The notes: a model not told the origin generated them from the sequence alone. A DNA stretch of 64,000 nucleotides from Erythrobacter sp. SDW2 (GCF_021431965.1 NZ_CP090370.1:2721001-2785000), one strand, 5' to 3'. Shown: positions 1 through 9,227, counted from the first letter of the stretch. Numbers and translations are program-made.

Positions 1-2382
1 GGCAGCATCTCCAACGCCGCCTGCACCGCGACCGAGGATCGCCCGGCGGTAACCCTCTCCTACGAACATGCCCGCGCCATGCGCGCCATCGGCCATGCCC
101 AGGATGCCCGCAACGAGATCGTCGGGCGGCTGCTGGGAGAGGCAGCGGTGCAATGGCCCGATCGCTGGCGCGACCTCAAGCCGCTGCCATTCCGTTTCGC
201 CACCTGGGTCGGATACGACATGGACGGGCGGACCGATATCAAGTGGTACGATTCGATCGGCTTCCGCTTGGCCGAGAAGGCCCAGCGCCTGCGCCGCTAC
301 GTCGCGCGGCTGGAAGGCATCGACAGCGGGCACAAGCTGCTCGCCACGCTCCACCCCGCCCTCGCCTATGCCGAAGCGCGGGCGGAGGATTTCGCGCAGG
401 ATCTGACCGATCCGACCGATCTCAGCGATGCTGCCAATCGCCTGACGGCAGGCCACGAGCACAAGCTGCTCACTCTCTCCCCGCTCATTGCCGCGCTGGA
501 GGAAGAAGCCCAGACCGCGCCAGAGGCCCGAGCGATAAAGCTCCTCACCCTCGCCGCTGCGATGCGGGCGGACGGGCTCGGCATGGGCTGGATCCATTTC
601 CGGGTGAACGCCAAGCAGCTCCACAACGCGATCCGACGACGGATCGAAGGCGGCGACACGCTCGATATCGGCAGCCGCGGCGCGCTCGCCGTGCTGCGCA
701 AGATGGTGCGCGAGGTCGAGCCGAAGCGGGCCAATTTCGGCGCGCTGGCGATCGAGGCCTCGACCGCGATCCGCCAGTTCCTCGCCATGGCGCAGATCCT
801 CCACCACATCGACGCCGACGCGCCGATTCGCATGCTGGTGGCCGAGTGCGAGCAGCCTTCGACCGTGATGGCGGCGCTCTATTTCGCCAAGCTGTTCGAG
901 ATTGCCGACAAGGTCGATGTCTCGCCGTTGTTCGAGACCGAGGCGGCACTGGAGCATGGCGGCCGCTTCCTCGACGCCCTGCTGCAGGAAGAGGAGTACC
1001 GCGCCTATGCCCGTTCGCGCGGGCGGGTCTGCATCCAGACCGGTTTCAGCGACGCAGGGCGCTTTGTCGGGCAGCTCCCTGCCAGCCTCGCCATCGAACG
1101 CCTGCAAGGTCGCATGGCCGATGCCATGCGCGCCAATGCGATGAGCGATGTCGCCGCGCTGGTGTTCAACACCCACGGCGAGAGCATGGGGCGCGGGGCG
1201 CATCCTTCCAGCTTCCGCGACCGGCTCGAATGGCCGCTCTCGCCTTGGGCGCGGGCGAGATTTGCACGTGGGAACATACGGTTGGAGCCGGAAGCCAGTT
1301 TCCAGGGCGGCGACGGCTACCAGTTCTTCGAGACCCCGGCCCTGGCGCTCGCCACCCTGGAGCAGATCGCCGATTACGAATGGACCGAGCACGCCCCGGC
1401 CGAGCCCGATCCCTTCTACACCCGCACCGACCTGAGCCTCGACTTCTATCGCGCCATTCGCGGCGAGCAGCGCGAACACCTTGAAAGCGCGACCTATTCG
1501 CGGGCCATCACCGCCTTCGGGCTCGGCATGCTCAACGCCACCGGCAGCCGTGTCAGCCGCCGCCAGAGCGATATTTCCGCCGACCGGTCGATGAGCCTGC
1601 GCCAGATCCGCGCCATCCCGCACAACGCCATCCTGCAGCAGCTCGGCTATCCCGTGAATGTCATCGCCGGGATCGGTGCAGCGGTGGAAGGGAACGAGGA
1701 AGAGCTGGCACAATTGATTCAATCGAGCCCGCGCGGGCGGCAATTGATGCGGCTGGTGCGCAATGCCAATGCACTCGCCAGCATCAAGACCGTCGCCGCC
1801 TATGGCGAATTGTTCAACAGCGCCTATTGGGCCAGCCGGACCTATCGCGGGACCGAGGATCGCCTGTCAGATGCCTGCCAGGCCCTGGCCGATTACCTGA
1901 CCAAGGATGACCGCAACGGCGTGTTCCGGCGGCTGGTGTCGCGCCTGCGGGTCGATGCGCTCAAGTTCCACCGCCTGCTCGACCTGCTGCCGCCCGAGGA
2001 CCCGATGCCCGAGCGCGAGGCGACCCGCCGCACCATCGGCGTGCTGCAGGCGCTGCGGCTGGCGCTGTTCCAGCACATGTTCCTGCGCGCCGTCTCCATC
2101 CCCAGCTTCAGCCGGGCCAACGACATCAGCCGCGACGACGTGCTGGAGATGGTCTTCACGCTCCGTATCGACGATGCGCTGGCGCAGATGCGCCGGGCCT
2201 TCCCCACCCACTTCCCCAAGCTGGACGATTTCGCCCTCGACGAAACCAGCGACTGGCCCGATGACGAGGATGCCGGCTACGCCGCGATCGGGCGCAATTT
2301 CATCGATCCGATCGAGCGCGCGCATTCGCTATCGCTGCGGATCACCACCGCGATCGCCAATCATTTCGGGGCCCACGGCTAA
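1..2382 (+). CDS. Phosphoenolpyruvate carboxylase-like protein (5' end outside window)
   Basis: The frame is open from base 1, so the N-terminus lies upstream; 793 residues are visible, against about 880-930 for a full PEP carboxylase. Two landmarks align with the PEPC fold: GFSDAGRF, near base 1041, corresponds to the usual GYSDSxKD, and HGESMGRGAHP, near base 1174, corresponds to the HGRGGxxGRGGxP loop. The C-terminus (AIANHFGAHG) is a weak echo of the family's GIAAGMRNTG ending. True PEPC makes oxaloacetate from PEP and bicarbonate in the cytosol. Here the first loop arginine is missing and the GYSDS motif is altered, so activity is doubtful. The catalytic histidine region (TAHPTE) would lie upstream and cannot be checked. 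Family membership is fairly secure; function is not. Confidence 0.72.
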   Translation, partial: GSISNAACTATEDRPAVTLSYEHARAMRAIGHAQDARNEIVGRLLGEAAVQWPDRWRDLKPLPFRFATWVGYDMDGRTDIKWYDSIGFRLAEKAQRLRRYVARLEGIDSGHKLLATLHPALAYAEARAEDFAQDLTDPTDLSDAANRLTAGHEHKLLTLSPLIAALEEEAQTAPEARAIKLLTLAAAMRADGLGMGWIHFRVNAKQLHNAIRRRIEGGDTLDIGSRGALAVLRKMVREVEPKRANFGALAIEASTAIRQFLAMAQILHHIDADAPIRMLVAECEQPSTVMAALYFAKLFEIADKVDVSPLFETEAALEHGGRFLDALLQEEEYRAYARSRGRVCIQTGFSDAGRFVGQLPASLAIERLQGRMADAMRANAMSDVAALVFNTHGESMGRGAHPSSFRDRLEWPLSPWARARFARGNIRLEPEASFQGGDGYQFFETPALALATLEQIADYEWTEHAPAEPDPFYTRTDLSLDFYRAIRGEQREHLESATYSRAITAFGLGMLNATGSRVSRRQSDISADRSMSLRQIRAIPHNAILQQLGYPVNVIAGIGAAVEGNEEELAQLIQSSPRGRQLMRLVRNANALASIKTVAAYGELFNSAYWASRTYRGTEDRLSDACQALADYLTKDDRNGVFRRLVSRLRVDALKFHRLLDLLPPEDPMPEREATRRTIGVLQALRLALFQHMFLRAVSIPSFSRANDISRDDVLEMVFTLRIDDALAQMRRAFPTHFPKLDDFALDETSDWPDDEDAGYAAIGRNFIDPIERAHSLSLRITTAIANHFGAHG

Positions 2383-2481
2383 GCCGCGGCAGCGTTAACC
2401 TGTCGCATTCGCCCGTCCAAATGCGGGACGCGGCCTCCTTCGCTGTAGCCTGCGTAAGCCAACGCGCGCATACACGCTCCC

Positions 2482-3171
2482 ATGAACCCGATGCTCAAAT
2501 GGATTGGCGGCGCGACGGCGGCCGCGGTTTTCGTCTTCGGCGGCGCAACGCTGGCGAGTTCGTATCTCTCCACCGACAACAAGCCGGTCGAGAAGGTCAC
2601 GCTGGAGGAAGCGATCCCGGTCGATCCGGCGAAGGTGACCGGCGAGACGGTCCAGGGCGCGCCCGGCCAGGGCCAGGCTGCGATGCAGCAAGCCAATGCC
2701 CAGGCGGACGACCAGTTCACCGTCAAGCGTATCCTGCCGATCGAAGGCCCGATCAAATACGGCGAGTGGTTCTGGGACGACAAGGACGTGCCCGACGGCC
2801 CGATCGTCATGACCGTCGACCTGCAAGCGCGCGTTATCTCGGTGTTCAAGGGCGGCTATGAAATCGGCACCGCGGCGGTCCTGCTCGGCACGGACGAATA
2901 CCCGACCCCGCTCGGCACTTTCCCGATCCTCTACAAGATGAAGGACAATGTGTCGGAGAAGTACGGCAATTCGCCAATGCCCTATTCGATGTTCCTGACC
3001 AAGGACGGCGTGGCGCTGCATGGTGCCGATGTCGAGAAAGGCTTTGCCAGCCACGGCTGCGTCGGACTGCCCACGCCCTTCGCGGCCAAGATCTTCGCGG
3101 TCGCCGGCAAGGGCGACAAGGTCATCATCACCGACGGCGAGATGATGGGTCTGGGCGACCAGATCCTGTAA
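2482..3171 (+). CDS. L,D-transpeptidase (YkuD/ErfK family), membrane-anchored
   Basis: A 229-residue protein with an N-terminal hydrophobic segment (about residues 6-22) that is a signal anchor or signal peptide, followed by a linker rich in Gln and Ala. The C-terminal half is a YkuD domain: HGADVEKGFASHGCVGL carries the catalytic His and the SHGCV cysteine. Such enzymes act in the periplasm, making 3-3 peptidoglycan cross-links or attaching proteins to peptidoglycan. It converges with tilS, only four bases away. The specific substrate cannot be told from sequence. Confidence 0.88.
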   Translation: MNPMLKWIGGATAAAVFVFGGATLASSYLSTDNKPVEKVTLEEAIPVDPAKVTGETVQGAPGQGQAAMQQANAQADDQFTVKRILPIEGPIKYGEWFWDDKDVPDGPIVMTVDLQARVISVFKGGYEIGTAAVLLGTDEYPTPLGTFPILYKMKDNVSEKYGNSPMPYSMFLTKDGVALHGADVEKGFASHGCVGLPTPFAAKIFAVAGKGDKVIITDGEMMGLGDQIL

Positions 3172-3175
3172 CGGA

Positions 3176-4051
3176 TCAACCGGTCCGGCGCGGCGGTTCG
3201 GGACGGACGAGAAAGACATCTTCTCGCCTTTCGATCAACGCTCCGCCGACATTGGCCTTGGAGTTACCGCGTGACAGCTGAGACTTGAGCAAGCCCATCA
3301 CTTCGCCGTAGGCGAGGGCAATTCCCAAAGCCTTGCCCGCCCTGACCAAGAGTCGCGCGTTTGCATCGTGATGATTGGTCCGCGGGACTGACACTTGATC
3401 GGCACCCACCTCCGCACCTCGATCCCAGAGCTTCCCCGCCACTGCCTCGAGCGTGGAGTCTGCCTCTGCAAGATAGGCAGCAGAACGCGCAATGGCGTGC
3501 GGATCGAGCCAGTCGGCATCTGCCAGTGCCTTTCGCAGCCTCGCCCGGTCGAACCGATCGTCTTCATTGGAGGGATCGAAAGCAAATTCCACTCCGCAGC
3601 TTTCGACCAGTCGCAGCAGTTCTGTTCGACGGAAGCCTAGCAATGGGCGAACGATTGGAGTTCCGTGACCTTCGAGCCAGATCTTGCGGCTGATGCCACG
3701 CATGCCCTTCAGGCCCGAGCCGCGATTGAGCCGCATCAGGATTGTTTCCAACTGATCGTCAGCATGATGGGCGGTCGCGACGGCACCGACGCCGCGCTGG
3801 TCGGCCCAATCGAGAAGCGCGTCATAGCGCGCACTTCGCGCTTCGTGCTGCACATTGCCAGCTGCAACTTTGACGTCGAGAATGTCACAACGCACGCCGA
3901 GGCGCTCGCACTGGCGAGCCACGAGAGCGCACTCAGCCGCTGCTTCGGGCCTCAAACCATGGTTGACCGTCGCGACAGCGACTTTGCCATCGAGCGCTTC
4001 ATATCCCAGAAGCAGCAAAGCCATGGAGTCAGGTCCGCCCGATACCGCCAA
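3176..4051 (-). CDS. tilS: tRNA(Ile)-lysidine synthase TilS
   Basis: An N-type PP-loop ATPase carrying the SGGPDS motif at its very start. It modifies C34 of the AUA-reading tRNA-Ile to lysidine, using ATP and lysine, and is normally essential. The only standard start in frame is the TTG at 4051, which would begin the protein at the first beta strand of the PP-loop. The frame stays open upstream to about 4148, and its translation (ending RTRPIG) looks like the normal short TilS N-terminus. The real start may therefore be a rare CTG or ATT codon around 4100-4147, overlapping the end of the upstream gene. It lies directly downstream of cpoB, as in other alphaproteobacteria, but no ftsH follows. 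Confidence 0.88.
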   Translation of the reverse strand: MAVSGGPDSMALLLLGYEALDGKVAVATVNHGLRPEAAAECALVARQCERLGVRCDILDVKVAAGNVQHEARSARYDALLDWADQRGVGAVATAHHADDQLETILMRLNRGSGLKGMRGISRKIWLEGHGTPIVRPLLGFRRTELLRLVESCGVEFAFDPSNEDDRFDRARLRKALADADWLDPHAIARSAAYLAEADSTLEAVAGKLWDRGAEVGADQVSVPRTNHHDANARLLVRAGKALGIALAYGEVMGLLKSQLSRGNSKANVGGALIERREDVFLVRPEPPRRTG

Positions 4052-4139
4052 CCCAATAGGTCGCGTACGGCAGAGTTCCCTCAGCGCGGCATCGAACCGG
4101 TCGAGCAGTTCTCGTTCGAGACCTAGATCGACCGCCCTA

Positions 4140-5051
4140 TCAATTGCAGGTCACCTTCTTGCGATTGGCCTCGTACTGGTTCGACAACCGCCCGGCCGCG
4201 ATCGCCGGATAGGTTTCGCCAAACTCTGCCAGCGCGATGCAGGCACGGTTGGTGTCGCCCAGCGCGATCATGCTCTCGGCGAGGTAGAGCAGGCTGTCAG
4301 GCGCGCGTTCGGCGTTGCGGTCCTCCTGGTAGTTCTTGAGGAACCAGGGCGCCGCCTCGCGCGGCTTGCCGTCGTCGAGATAGGCCCGTCCGAGCAGGTT
4401 GCGGCCATAGGTCGCGCGCGGATGCCGGGGGTATTTCTCGACGAACATGGCCAGCTGCTGTTGCGCTTCGGGATAGAAGCCGGCGTTCCACAGCCGGAAG
4501 CCATAGGAATACTCGTCGTCGCCCGGATCGTCGGTCTGCGGCTTGGCGATGGCCTGCACCGCCGCGAGCCGCTGCGCACTCGGACCGCTGGCTGCAGGCG
4601 CAGGAGGTGGCGTCGGAGCCGGACCGGCGGCAGCGGGAAGCGGTTGTTCGTCCGGCAAAAGATTGTCGGCCGCTACAGCCGGCGCAGCGCCGCTCTCGAG
4701 GGCAGCGAGCCGAGATTCAAGGTCGCGCACCGCATTGCTGTTGACTTCGACCTGGCCGGTCAGCCGTTGCAGCGAGGCTTCGAGCGCATCGAGACGGGCG
4801 AGGATGTCTGTTACCGCAGTCGTGGAAGCGGGCGAGCTGGACGTGGTGGTGACAGGCGCCGAACTGTCGATCTGCGGCTCGAAATAGCGTCCATCGCCGC
4901 CGGGGAAGACCTTGCGCTGCAGCGCGCGGACCTCGGCCTCGAGTTTCTTGATGCGTGCCTCGTCGGCATCCTGGGCCATGGCCGGTACCGCCGGGAGCGC
5001 GACTGCCAGCAGCGCGGTTCCCATGATCAGGCGGGTGTGGCGGAAAATCAT
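4140..5051 (-). CDS. cpoB: Tol-Pal-associated periplasmic protein CpoB/YbgF
   Basis: A 303-residue exported protein with a signal peptide (residues 1 to about 24, ending AMAQ), a coiled-coil trimerisation region (about 25-125), an Ala/Pro linker and C-terminal TPR repeats containing the typical GFRLWNAGFYPEAQQQL and AMFVEKYPRHP elements. CpoB coordinates peptidoglycan synthesis with Tol-Pal outer-membrane constriction. The ATG at 5051 is chosen because a strong GAGAGGA ribosome site precedes it and the signal peptide starts there; the longer open frame upstream reads as noncoding. tolB and pal are not in the window, so the gene is detached from the rest of the Tol operon here. Confidence 0.88.
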   Translation of the reverse strand: MIFRHTRLIMGTALLAVALPAVPAMAQDADEARIKKLEAEVRALQRKVFPGGDGRYFEPQIDSSAPVTTTSSSPASTTAVTDILARLDALEASLQRLTGQVEVNSNAVRDLESRLAALESGAAPAVAADNLLPDEQPLPAAAGPAPTPPPAPAASGPSAQRLAAVQAIAKPQTDDPGDDEYSYGFRLWNAGFYPEAQQQLAMFVEKYPRHPRATYGRNLLGRAYLDDGKPREAAPWFLKNYQEDRNAERAPDSLLYLAESMIALGDTNRACIALAEFGETYPAIAAGRLSNQYEANRKKVTCN

Positions 5052-5238
5052 GTCGTCCTCTCCATCGCGGTGACGTGTCGCTTGCACGCAAGACACCGAA
5101 CCTTCGCTGAACATTTGCCCCGGAAAGTGCCGTGTGCGCCCGCTCCTGTCGAGGGCGGTAATCCGAAAAATCGGGGAAATGCGTTGGCCATCAGCCATGA
5201 GGTTAGCCCGAAGGTTAGCCCCGAAGACAGCCCAAGTG

Positions 5239-6096
5239 TCAGCCCTGCGTGCCGGCAGCGGGCGTTGCCGCAGGGGTCTGAGCCTTCGCAGGAGCCTCAT
5301 TGCGCGCCAGCAACGCCTCGGCGCTGACCGGGATATCGGCAACCGTGACCGCTTCCTCGCTGAGCTTGGCGACCGGCTTGCCATCGATGGTGATGCCCAG
5401 TGCATAGGGTCGCCCGGTCACGATCTGCGGGTTCTCGGCATCGGCCGGCACGGTATAGCGTTCGCCCTTGGACATCTGCTTTTCCATCAGCCGGTTGCCG
5501 CTGTCGTCGTAGAACTTGACCCATACCTCGTCTTCGAGCGCGGTGAAGACCACTTCGCCCTGGGGATCGATCGCCGGCCCGGTCGATGCCGCCGCTTCGT
5601 TTGCCGCCTGCTGGGTCGCTTCCTCGCGCGCAGCCTGCTCGGTCGGGAGGATCGACCCGGGGCCGGAGCCGGGGGCGAAGAAAGTGCGGTAGAACATGAA
5701 CCCGCCCGCCAGCAGCAGCAAAATCGAAGCGATCGAGAAGAACACCAGCCCGCGCGAAGGCACTCGTGCCGGATCGCCCGGTTCGAGCGCTTCGCCACTG
5801 GCATAGCGCTCTCCCGGACCCTCGACGCCCATATCGGCCCGGACCTGGTCGACAACCGCATGCTGGTCCAGCCCGACCGCCTTGGCATAGCTGCGCGCGA
5901 AGCCGACCGCATAGGTGCGCGCCGGCAGGCTGCCGAAGTCGCCCGCCTCGATCGCTTCGAGATGGCGCAGCGGAATCCGGGTCTTGCTGGCTATGTGTTC
6001 GAGGGTAAGGTCCTGCGCCTCGCGCGCGGCGCGCAGCTGATCGCCCGCGCTGGCATAGGCGTTTGGTTCGACGGCAGGGGATTCCTCGTCACTCAT
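5239..6096 (-). CDS. RodZ-like HTH membrane protein (DUF4115)
   Basis: About 285 residues. A cro/C1-type helix-turn-helix at the N-terminus (QLRAAREAQDLTLEHIASKTRIP) is followed by KAVGL-type spacing, one transmembrane helix (around FFSIASILLLLAGGFMF) and a periplasmic DUF4115 domain. This is the RodZ/HTH_25 arrangement; RodZ links MreB to the cell-shape machinery. The ATG at 6096 (MSDEES) is preferred over an upstream ATG at 6150, because the 18 residues between are basic and low in conserved character. It lies upstream of cpoB on the same strand, 187 bases apart. Confidence 0.82.
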   Translation of the reverse strand: MSDEESPAVEPNAYASAGDQLRAAREAQDLTLEHIASKTRIPLRHLEAIEAGDFGSLPARTYAVGFARSYAKAVGLDQHAVVDQVRADMGVEGPGERYASGEALEPGDPARVPSRGLVFFSIASILLLLAGGFMFYRTFFAPGSGPGSILPTEQAAREEATQQAANEAAASTGPAIDPQGEVVFTALEDEVWVKFYDDSGNRLMEKQMSKGERYTVPADAENPQIVTGRPYALGITIDGKPVAKLSEEAVTVADIPVSAEALLARNEAPAKAQTPAATPAAGTQG

Positions 6097-6186
6097 GGCG
6101 GTTCTGTTGCGACCTTCGCTTAAAGCTGGCTTGTTTTGTTTGCGTACCATCCCAGCGGTAAGCCACCGCTGTCAAGCGTGGATTTG

Positions 6187-6207
6187 GCGGAAACGCAGCG
6201 TTTCCGC
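6187..6207. repeat. Perfect 9-bp hairpin downstream of ptsP
   Basis: GCGGAAACG at 6187-6195 and CGTTTCCGC at 6199-6207 form a perfect stem with a 3-base loop. It lies 20 bases past the ptsP stop and about 90 bases upstream of the rodZ-like start. There is no T-run on either side, so it is not a classical intrinsic terminator. It may protect the ptsP mRNA 3' end or assist termination. Confidence 0.55.
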
Positions 6208-6227
6208 GGCGTCCAATGGTTACCAGC

Positions 6228-8495
6228 CTACTCGATATCGATCCCGTGCTCGCTTGCCCAAGCGGCCAGTGCTTGCCGGATGGAGGGCGGTGGCGAAGCA
6301 AGGAAACCGGTCATTACCTGTTCGACCTGCTTGAGGTCGACCTGGCGCACCAGTTCCTTGATCGGCCCGACCGAGACCGGCGTAATCGACAGGCGGTGGA
6401 TACCAAGGCCCAACAGGGCCAACGCCTCCAGCTTGCGCCCACCCATCTCGCCGCACACACCCAGCGTCACCGGCTGGCCGACGCAGGTCTGTGACACGCG
6501 CTTGAGGAAGCGCAGGATCGCCGGGCTGAGCCAGTCGTAGCGCGCCGCCAGCTTGGGGTTGGCACGATCGGCAGCGAACAGGAACTGGGTCAGGTCGTTG
6601 GTCCCGATCGACAGGAACGAGACCTTGGGGATCAGCAGGTCGAGCACTTCGGCCAGCGCAGGGACTTCCAGCATCGCGCCGTAGCGGATTTCGTCGGGCA
6701 ACTGCTTCTTCTGCCCGCGCAGCCATTTGATTTGCTCGTCGAACACCGCCTTGGCGGCATCGAATTCCCACGGCTCGCTGACCATCGGAAACATCACGCG
6801 CAAGGTCTTGCCGGCGGACGCTTCGAGCAGCGCGCGCGCCTGGGCCTTGAGCAGGCCTTCGCGTTCCAGGGCAAGGCGCAGGGCGCGCCAGCCCATCGCC
6901 GGGTTCTCGTCATTCTCGGCTTCCGCACTGGCGAGGTAAGGCACCGCCTTGTCGCCGCCGATATCGACCGTGCGGAACACCACTTCCTTGTCGCCGGCGG
7001 CCTCCAGCACATCGCGATAGAGCCGCGTCTGGCGATCACGCTGCGGCAGGGTGGCGGAGACAAGGAACTGGAATTCGGTGCGGAACAGCCCGATCCCGTC
7101 GGCCCCGACCAGCGGCAGATTGGCCATATCGTCGCGCAGCCCGGCGTTCATCAGCACCTGGATGCGCTTGCCGCAGCGGGTGAACGGCTCGACATCGCGC
7201 AACTCGGCATAGGCGGCCTGGCGCTCCTTCGACTTGGCGAAACGCGCGTCGAAGGCATCGGACAGCTGCTGTGTCGGACGGATCGTCGCGGTCGCCTTGT
7301 CGCTGTCGAGCAGGATCTCGTCGCCTTCGCGCACGATTCCGCGCAGGCCGCGGACGCGCCCCAACACCGGCACGCCCATGGCGCGCGCCACGATCACCAC
7401 ATGCGAAGTGAGCGAGCCTTCTTCCAGCAGCACGCCTTTGAGGCGCCGCTTGTCGTACTCCAGCAATTCGGCCGGGCCGAGGTTCTTGGCGATCAGGATC
7501 GTATCGCGCCGCAGTCCCTGCGAGGCCGCGGTGCCCAGTTGCCCGGACACGATCCGCAGCAGCCGGTTGGCGAGGTCTTCGAGATCGTGCATCCGGTCCG
7601 CCAGCAGCGGATCGTCGATCTCGCGCATGCGCATGCGGGTGCGCTGCTGGACGCGCTCGATCGCCGCTTCCGCCGTCAACCCGCTGTCGATCGCTTCGTT
7701 GATGCGGCGCGACCAGCCCTCGTCATAGGCGAACATCTTGTAAGTCTCGAGCACCTCCTCGTGCTCGCCGCCCTTGCCGAACTCCGCCTGCTGCGAGAGG
7801 CCCTCGATCTGGTCGCGCATCTTGTCGAAGGCGCGATAGACCCGCTGGCGCTCCATCTCGATGTCTTCGGCCACGACCTGGTCAATGGTGACACGGGGCT
7901 GGTGGAACACGGCGTAGCCAGCGGCGATCCCGCCAACGAGGGTCAAGCCTTCAACCTGCACCTGGCCGGTCTGGGCTTCGGTCGCGCCGACCGATTCTTC
8001 ATCGATCAGGCCGGCATTGCCGATCAGTTCGCTGAGCACCATGGCGGTGGTCTGCAGCGCTTCGATCTCGACGTCTTCGTAGCGCCGCTGTTCGACATGC
8101 TGGACGTTGAGCGCCCCGACCGCGCGTTCCCGGTAGACGATCGGCACCCCGGCAAAGCTGTGGAACTTGTCCTCGCCGGTTTCCGGCCGGTACTGGAAAT
8201 CGGGATGCGCCCGCGCTTCGGCCAGGTTGAGCGTCTCGTTGTTGGCAACGAGCGTGCCGGTCAGCCCTTCGCCCAGCGCCATACGGGTGACGTGGACCGC
8301 TTCCTTGTTCAGGCCGCGCGTGGCGAACAGCTCCAGCATCCCCTCGCGCAGGAGGTAGATCGAGCAGACCTCGCTATCGAGCGCCTCGCCGATAATCTCG
8401 ACCACCGCATCGAGCTTGCCCTGCGGGTGCAGGCGCGACGCCATGATGTCATGCAGGCTGGTGAGGATCTGGCGGGCGGCGGCAGCGGCGGTCAT
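6228..8495 (-). CDS. ptsP: PEP-protein phosphotransferase PtsP (enzyme I-Ntr)
   Basis: A 755-residue protein with an N-terminal GAF domain (about residues 15-160), a PEP-utiliser N-terminal domain beginning GGIAAGYAVF, the swivelling phosphohistidine domain with LEEGSLTSHVVIVARAMGVP (His within TSH), and the C-terminal PEP-binding barrel. It transfers phosphate from PEP to NPr (HPr-like) as the first step of the nitrogen PTS, which in alphaproteobacteria responds to glutamine through the GAF domain and influences (p)ppGpp, potassium uptake and storage polymers. The start at 8495 gives the family's usual N-terminus (AARQILTSLHDIMA). Neither ptsO nor ptsN is nearby. Confidence 0.93.
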   Translation of the reverse strand: MTAAAAARQILTSLHDIMASRLHPQGKLDAVVEIIGEALDSEVCSIYLLREGMLELFATRGLNKEAVHVTRMALGEGLTGTLVANNETLNLAEARAHPDFQYRPETGEDKFHSFAGVPIVYRERAVGALNVQHVEQRRYEDVEIEALQTTAMVLSELIGNAGLIDEESVGATEAQTGQVQVEGLTLVGGIAAGYAVFHQPRVTIDQVVAEDIEMERQRVYRAFDKMRDQIEGLSQQAEFGKGGEHEEVLETYKMFAYDEGWSRRINEAIDSGLTAEAAIERVQQRTRMRMREIDDPLLADRMHDLEDLANRLLRIVSGQLGTAASQGLRRDTILIAKNLGPAELLEYDKRRLKGVLLEEGSLTSHVVIVARAMGVPVLGRVRGLRGIVREGDEILLDSDKATATIRPTQQLSDAFDARFAKSKERQAAYAELRDVEPFTRCGKRIQVLMNAGLRDDMANLPLVGADGIGLFRTEFQFLVSATLPQRDRQTRLYRDVLEAAGDKEVVFRTVDIGGDKAVPYLASAEAENDENPAMGWRALRLALEREGLLKAQARALLEASAGKTLRVMFPMVSEPWEFDAAKAVFDEQIKWLRGQKKQLPDEIRYGAMLEVPALAEVLDLLIPKVSFLSIGTNDLTQFLFAADRANPKLAARYDWLSPAILRFLKRVSQTCVGQPVTLGVCGEMGGRKLEALALLGLGIHRLSITPVSVGPIKELVRQVDLKQVEQVMTGFLASPPPSIRQALAAWASEHGIDIE

Positions 8496-8552
8496 GCCGC
8501 TCCGCCTAGCGCATCACTCGCCCATTTGGAATTGGCGAGAGTGCCGCCGGCG

Positions 8553-8708
8553 CTATCCGGCAGCGATTTCTTCCTTGACCCTCAGCTTGAGCTTCTTGAG
8601 TTGCTGGACAATCGCCATGTCGGGGGCCGGCCGGGTCATTTCCTCGTGCAGGCGGGCCTCGAGACCGGCGTGCTTGGACTGAAGGGCGGTGACATGTGAC
8701 GAAGCCAT
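8553..8708 (-). CDS. Small DUF465/YdcH-type protein
   Basis: A 51-residue protein starting MASSHVTALQSKHAGLEA and continuing as one charged helix with a KKLKLRVKEEI segment, which is the DUF465 (YdcH) pattern. The ATG at 8708 has a good ribosome site (GAGAAGGAGAG). Function is unknown. It is separated by 181 bases from a divergent second DUF465 gene. Confidence 0.8.
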   Translation of the reverse strand: MASSHVTALQSKHAGLEARLHEEMTRPAPDMAIVQQLKKLKLRVKEEIAAG

Positions 8709-8889
8709 AGGGCTCTCCTTCTCAGGTTGTGCGACCAGGAAGCGACTCGCCATGAGCGGACGAACCGCTGTGATGCATACAATCACATCATACAAAGATT
8801 GCGAAGACCTTGTTTCGCCCTATGCGATTGGTAAACCGCTTTGCGCGACGAAACGTCGTCGCCATCTTCGACAAGGGATCTCTCACAGC

Positions 8890-9087
8890 GTGACCGAAGC
8901 GGAACTGCGCAAACGGCTGGAACACCTGCGTGTCGAGCACCGCGATCTCGACGCGGCGATCAGCGCCTTGACCGAGGCAGGCAGCACCGACCAGCTCCAG
9001 ATCGCGCGGCTCAAGAAGCGCAAGCTCGCCCTGCGCGACCAGATCGCCGTGATCGAAGACCAGCTGATTCCGGACATCATCGCCTGA
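8890..9087 (+). CDS. Small DUF465/YdcH-type protein (GTG start)
   Basis: A 65-residue helical protein, VTEAELRKRLEHLRVEHRDL at the start and then RLKKRKLALRDQIAVIEDQLIP: the DUF465 coiled-coil pattern. The GTG at 8890 is chosen because the homologous sequence begins here and AAGGGA lies upstream. The open frame further upstream is unlike coding sequence. It is a divergent partner of the DUF465 gene at 8553-8708; function is unknown. Confidence 0.78.
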   Translation: MTEAELRKRLEHLRVEHRDLDAAISALTEAGSTDQLQIARLKKRKLALRDQIAVIEDQLIPDIIA

Positions 9088-9227
9088 TCGTCCGGCTGCC
9101 CGATTGAGGGCTTCGTTGCGTCCGACGGACCAAAACTGTTCCCCATCGGGACAGGTCTCAATTACCCGACGGACATCGTCGTTACCAAGCTTTCCCGTCA
9201 GCATGCGGTCGCGTAGCGGCGTTATGC

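Noticed and set aside
153..1484. 443-codon frame overlapping the PEPC-like gene
   Set aside because: Shadow of the true frame; composition is Arg/Pro-rich without protein motifs.
4855..5405. N-terminal extension of CpoB to 5405
   Set aside because: The signal peptide and ribosome site support the start at 5051; upstream residues are Arg/Ser-rich noncoding translation.
6732..8699. 655-codon plus-strand frame opposite ptsP
   Set aside because: Antisense shadow of a gene with complete enzyme I motifs.
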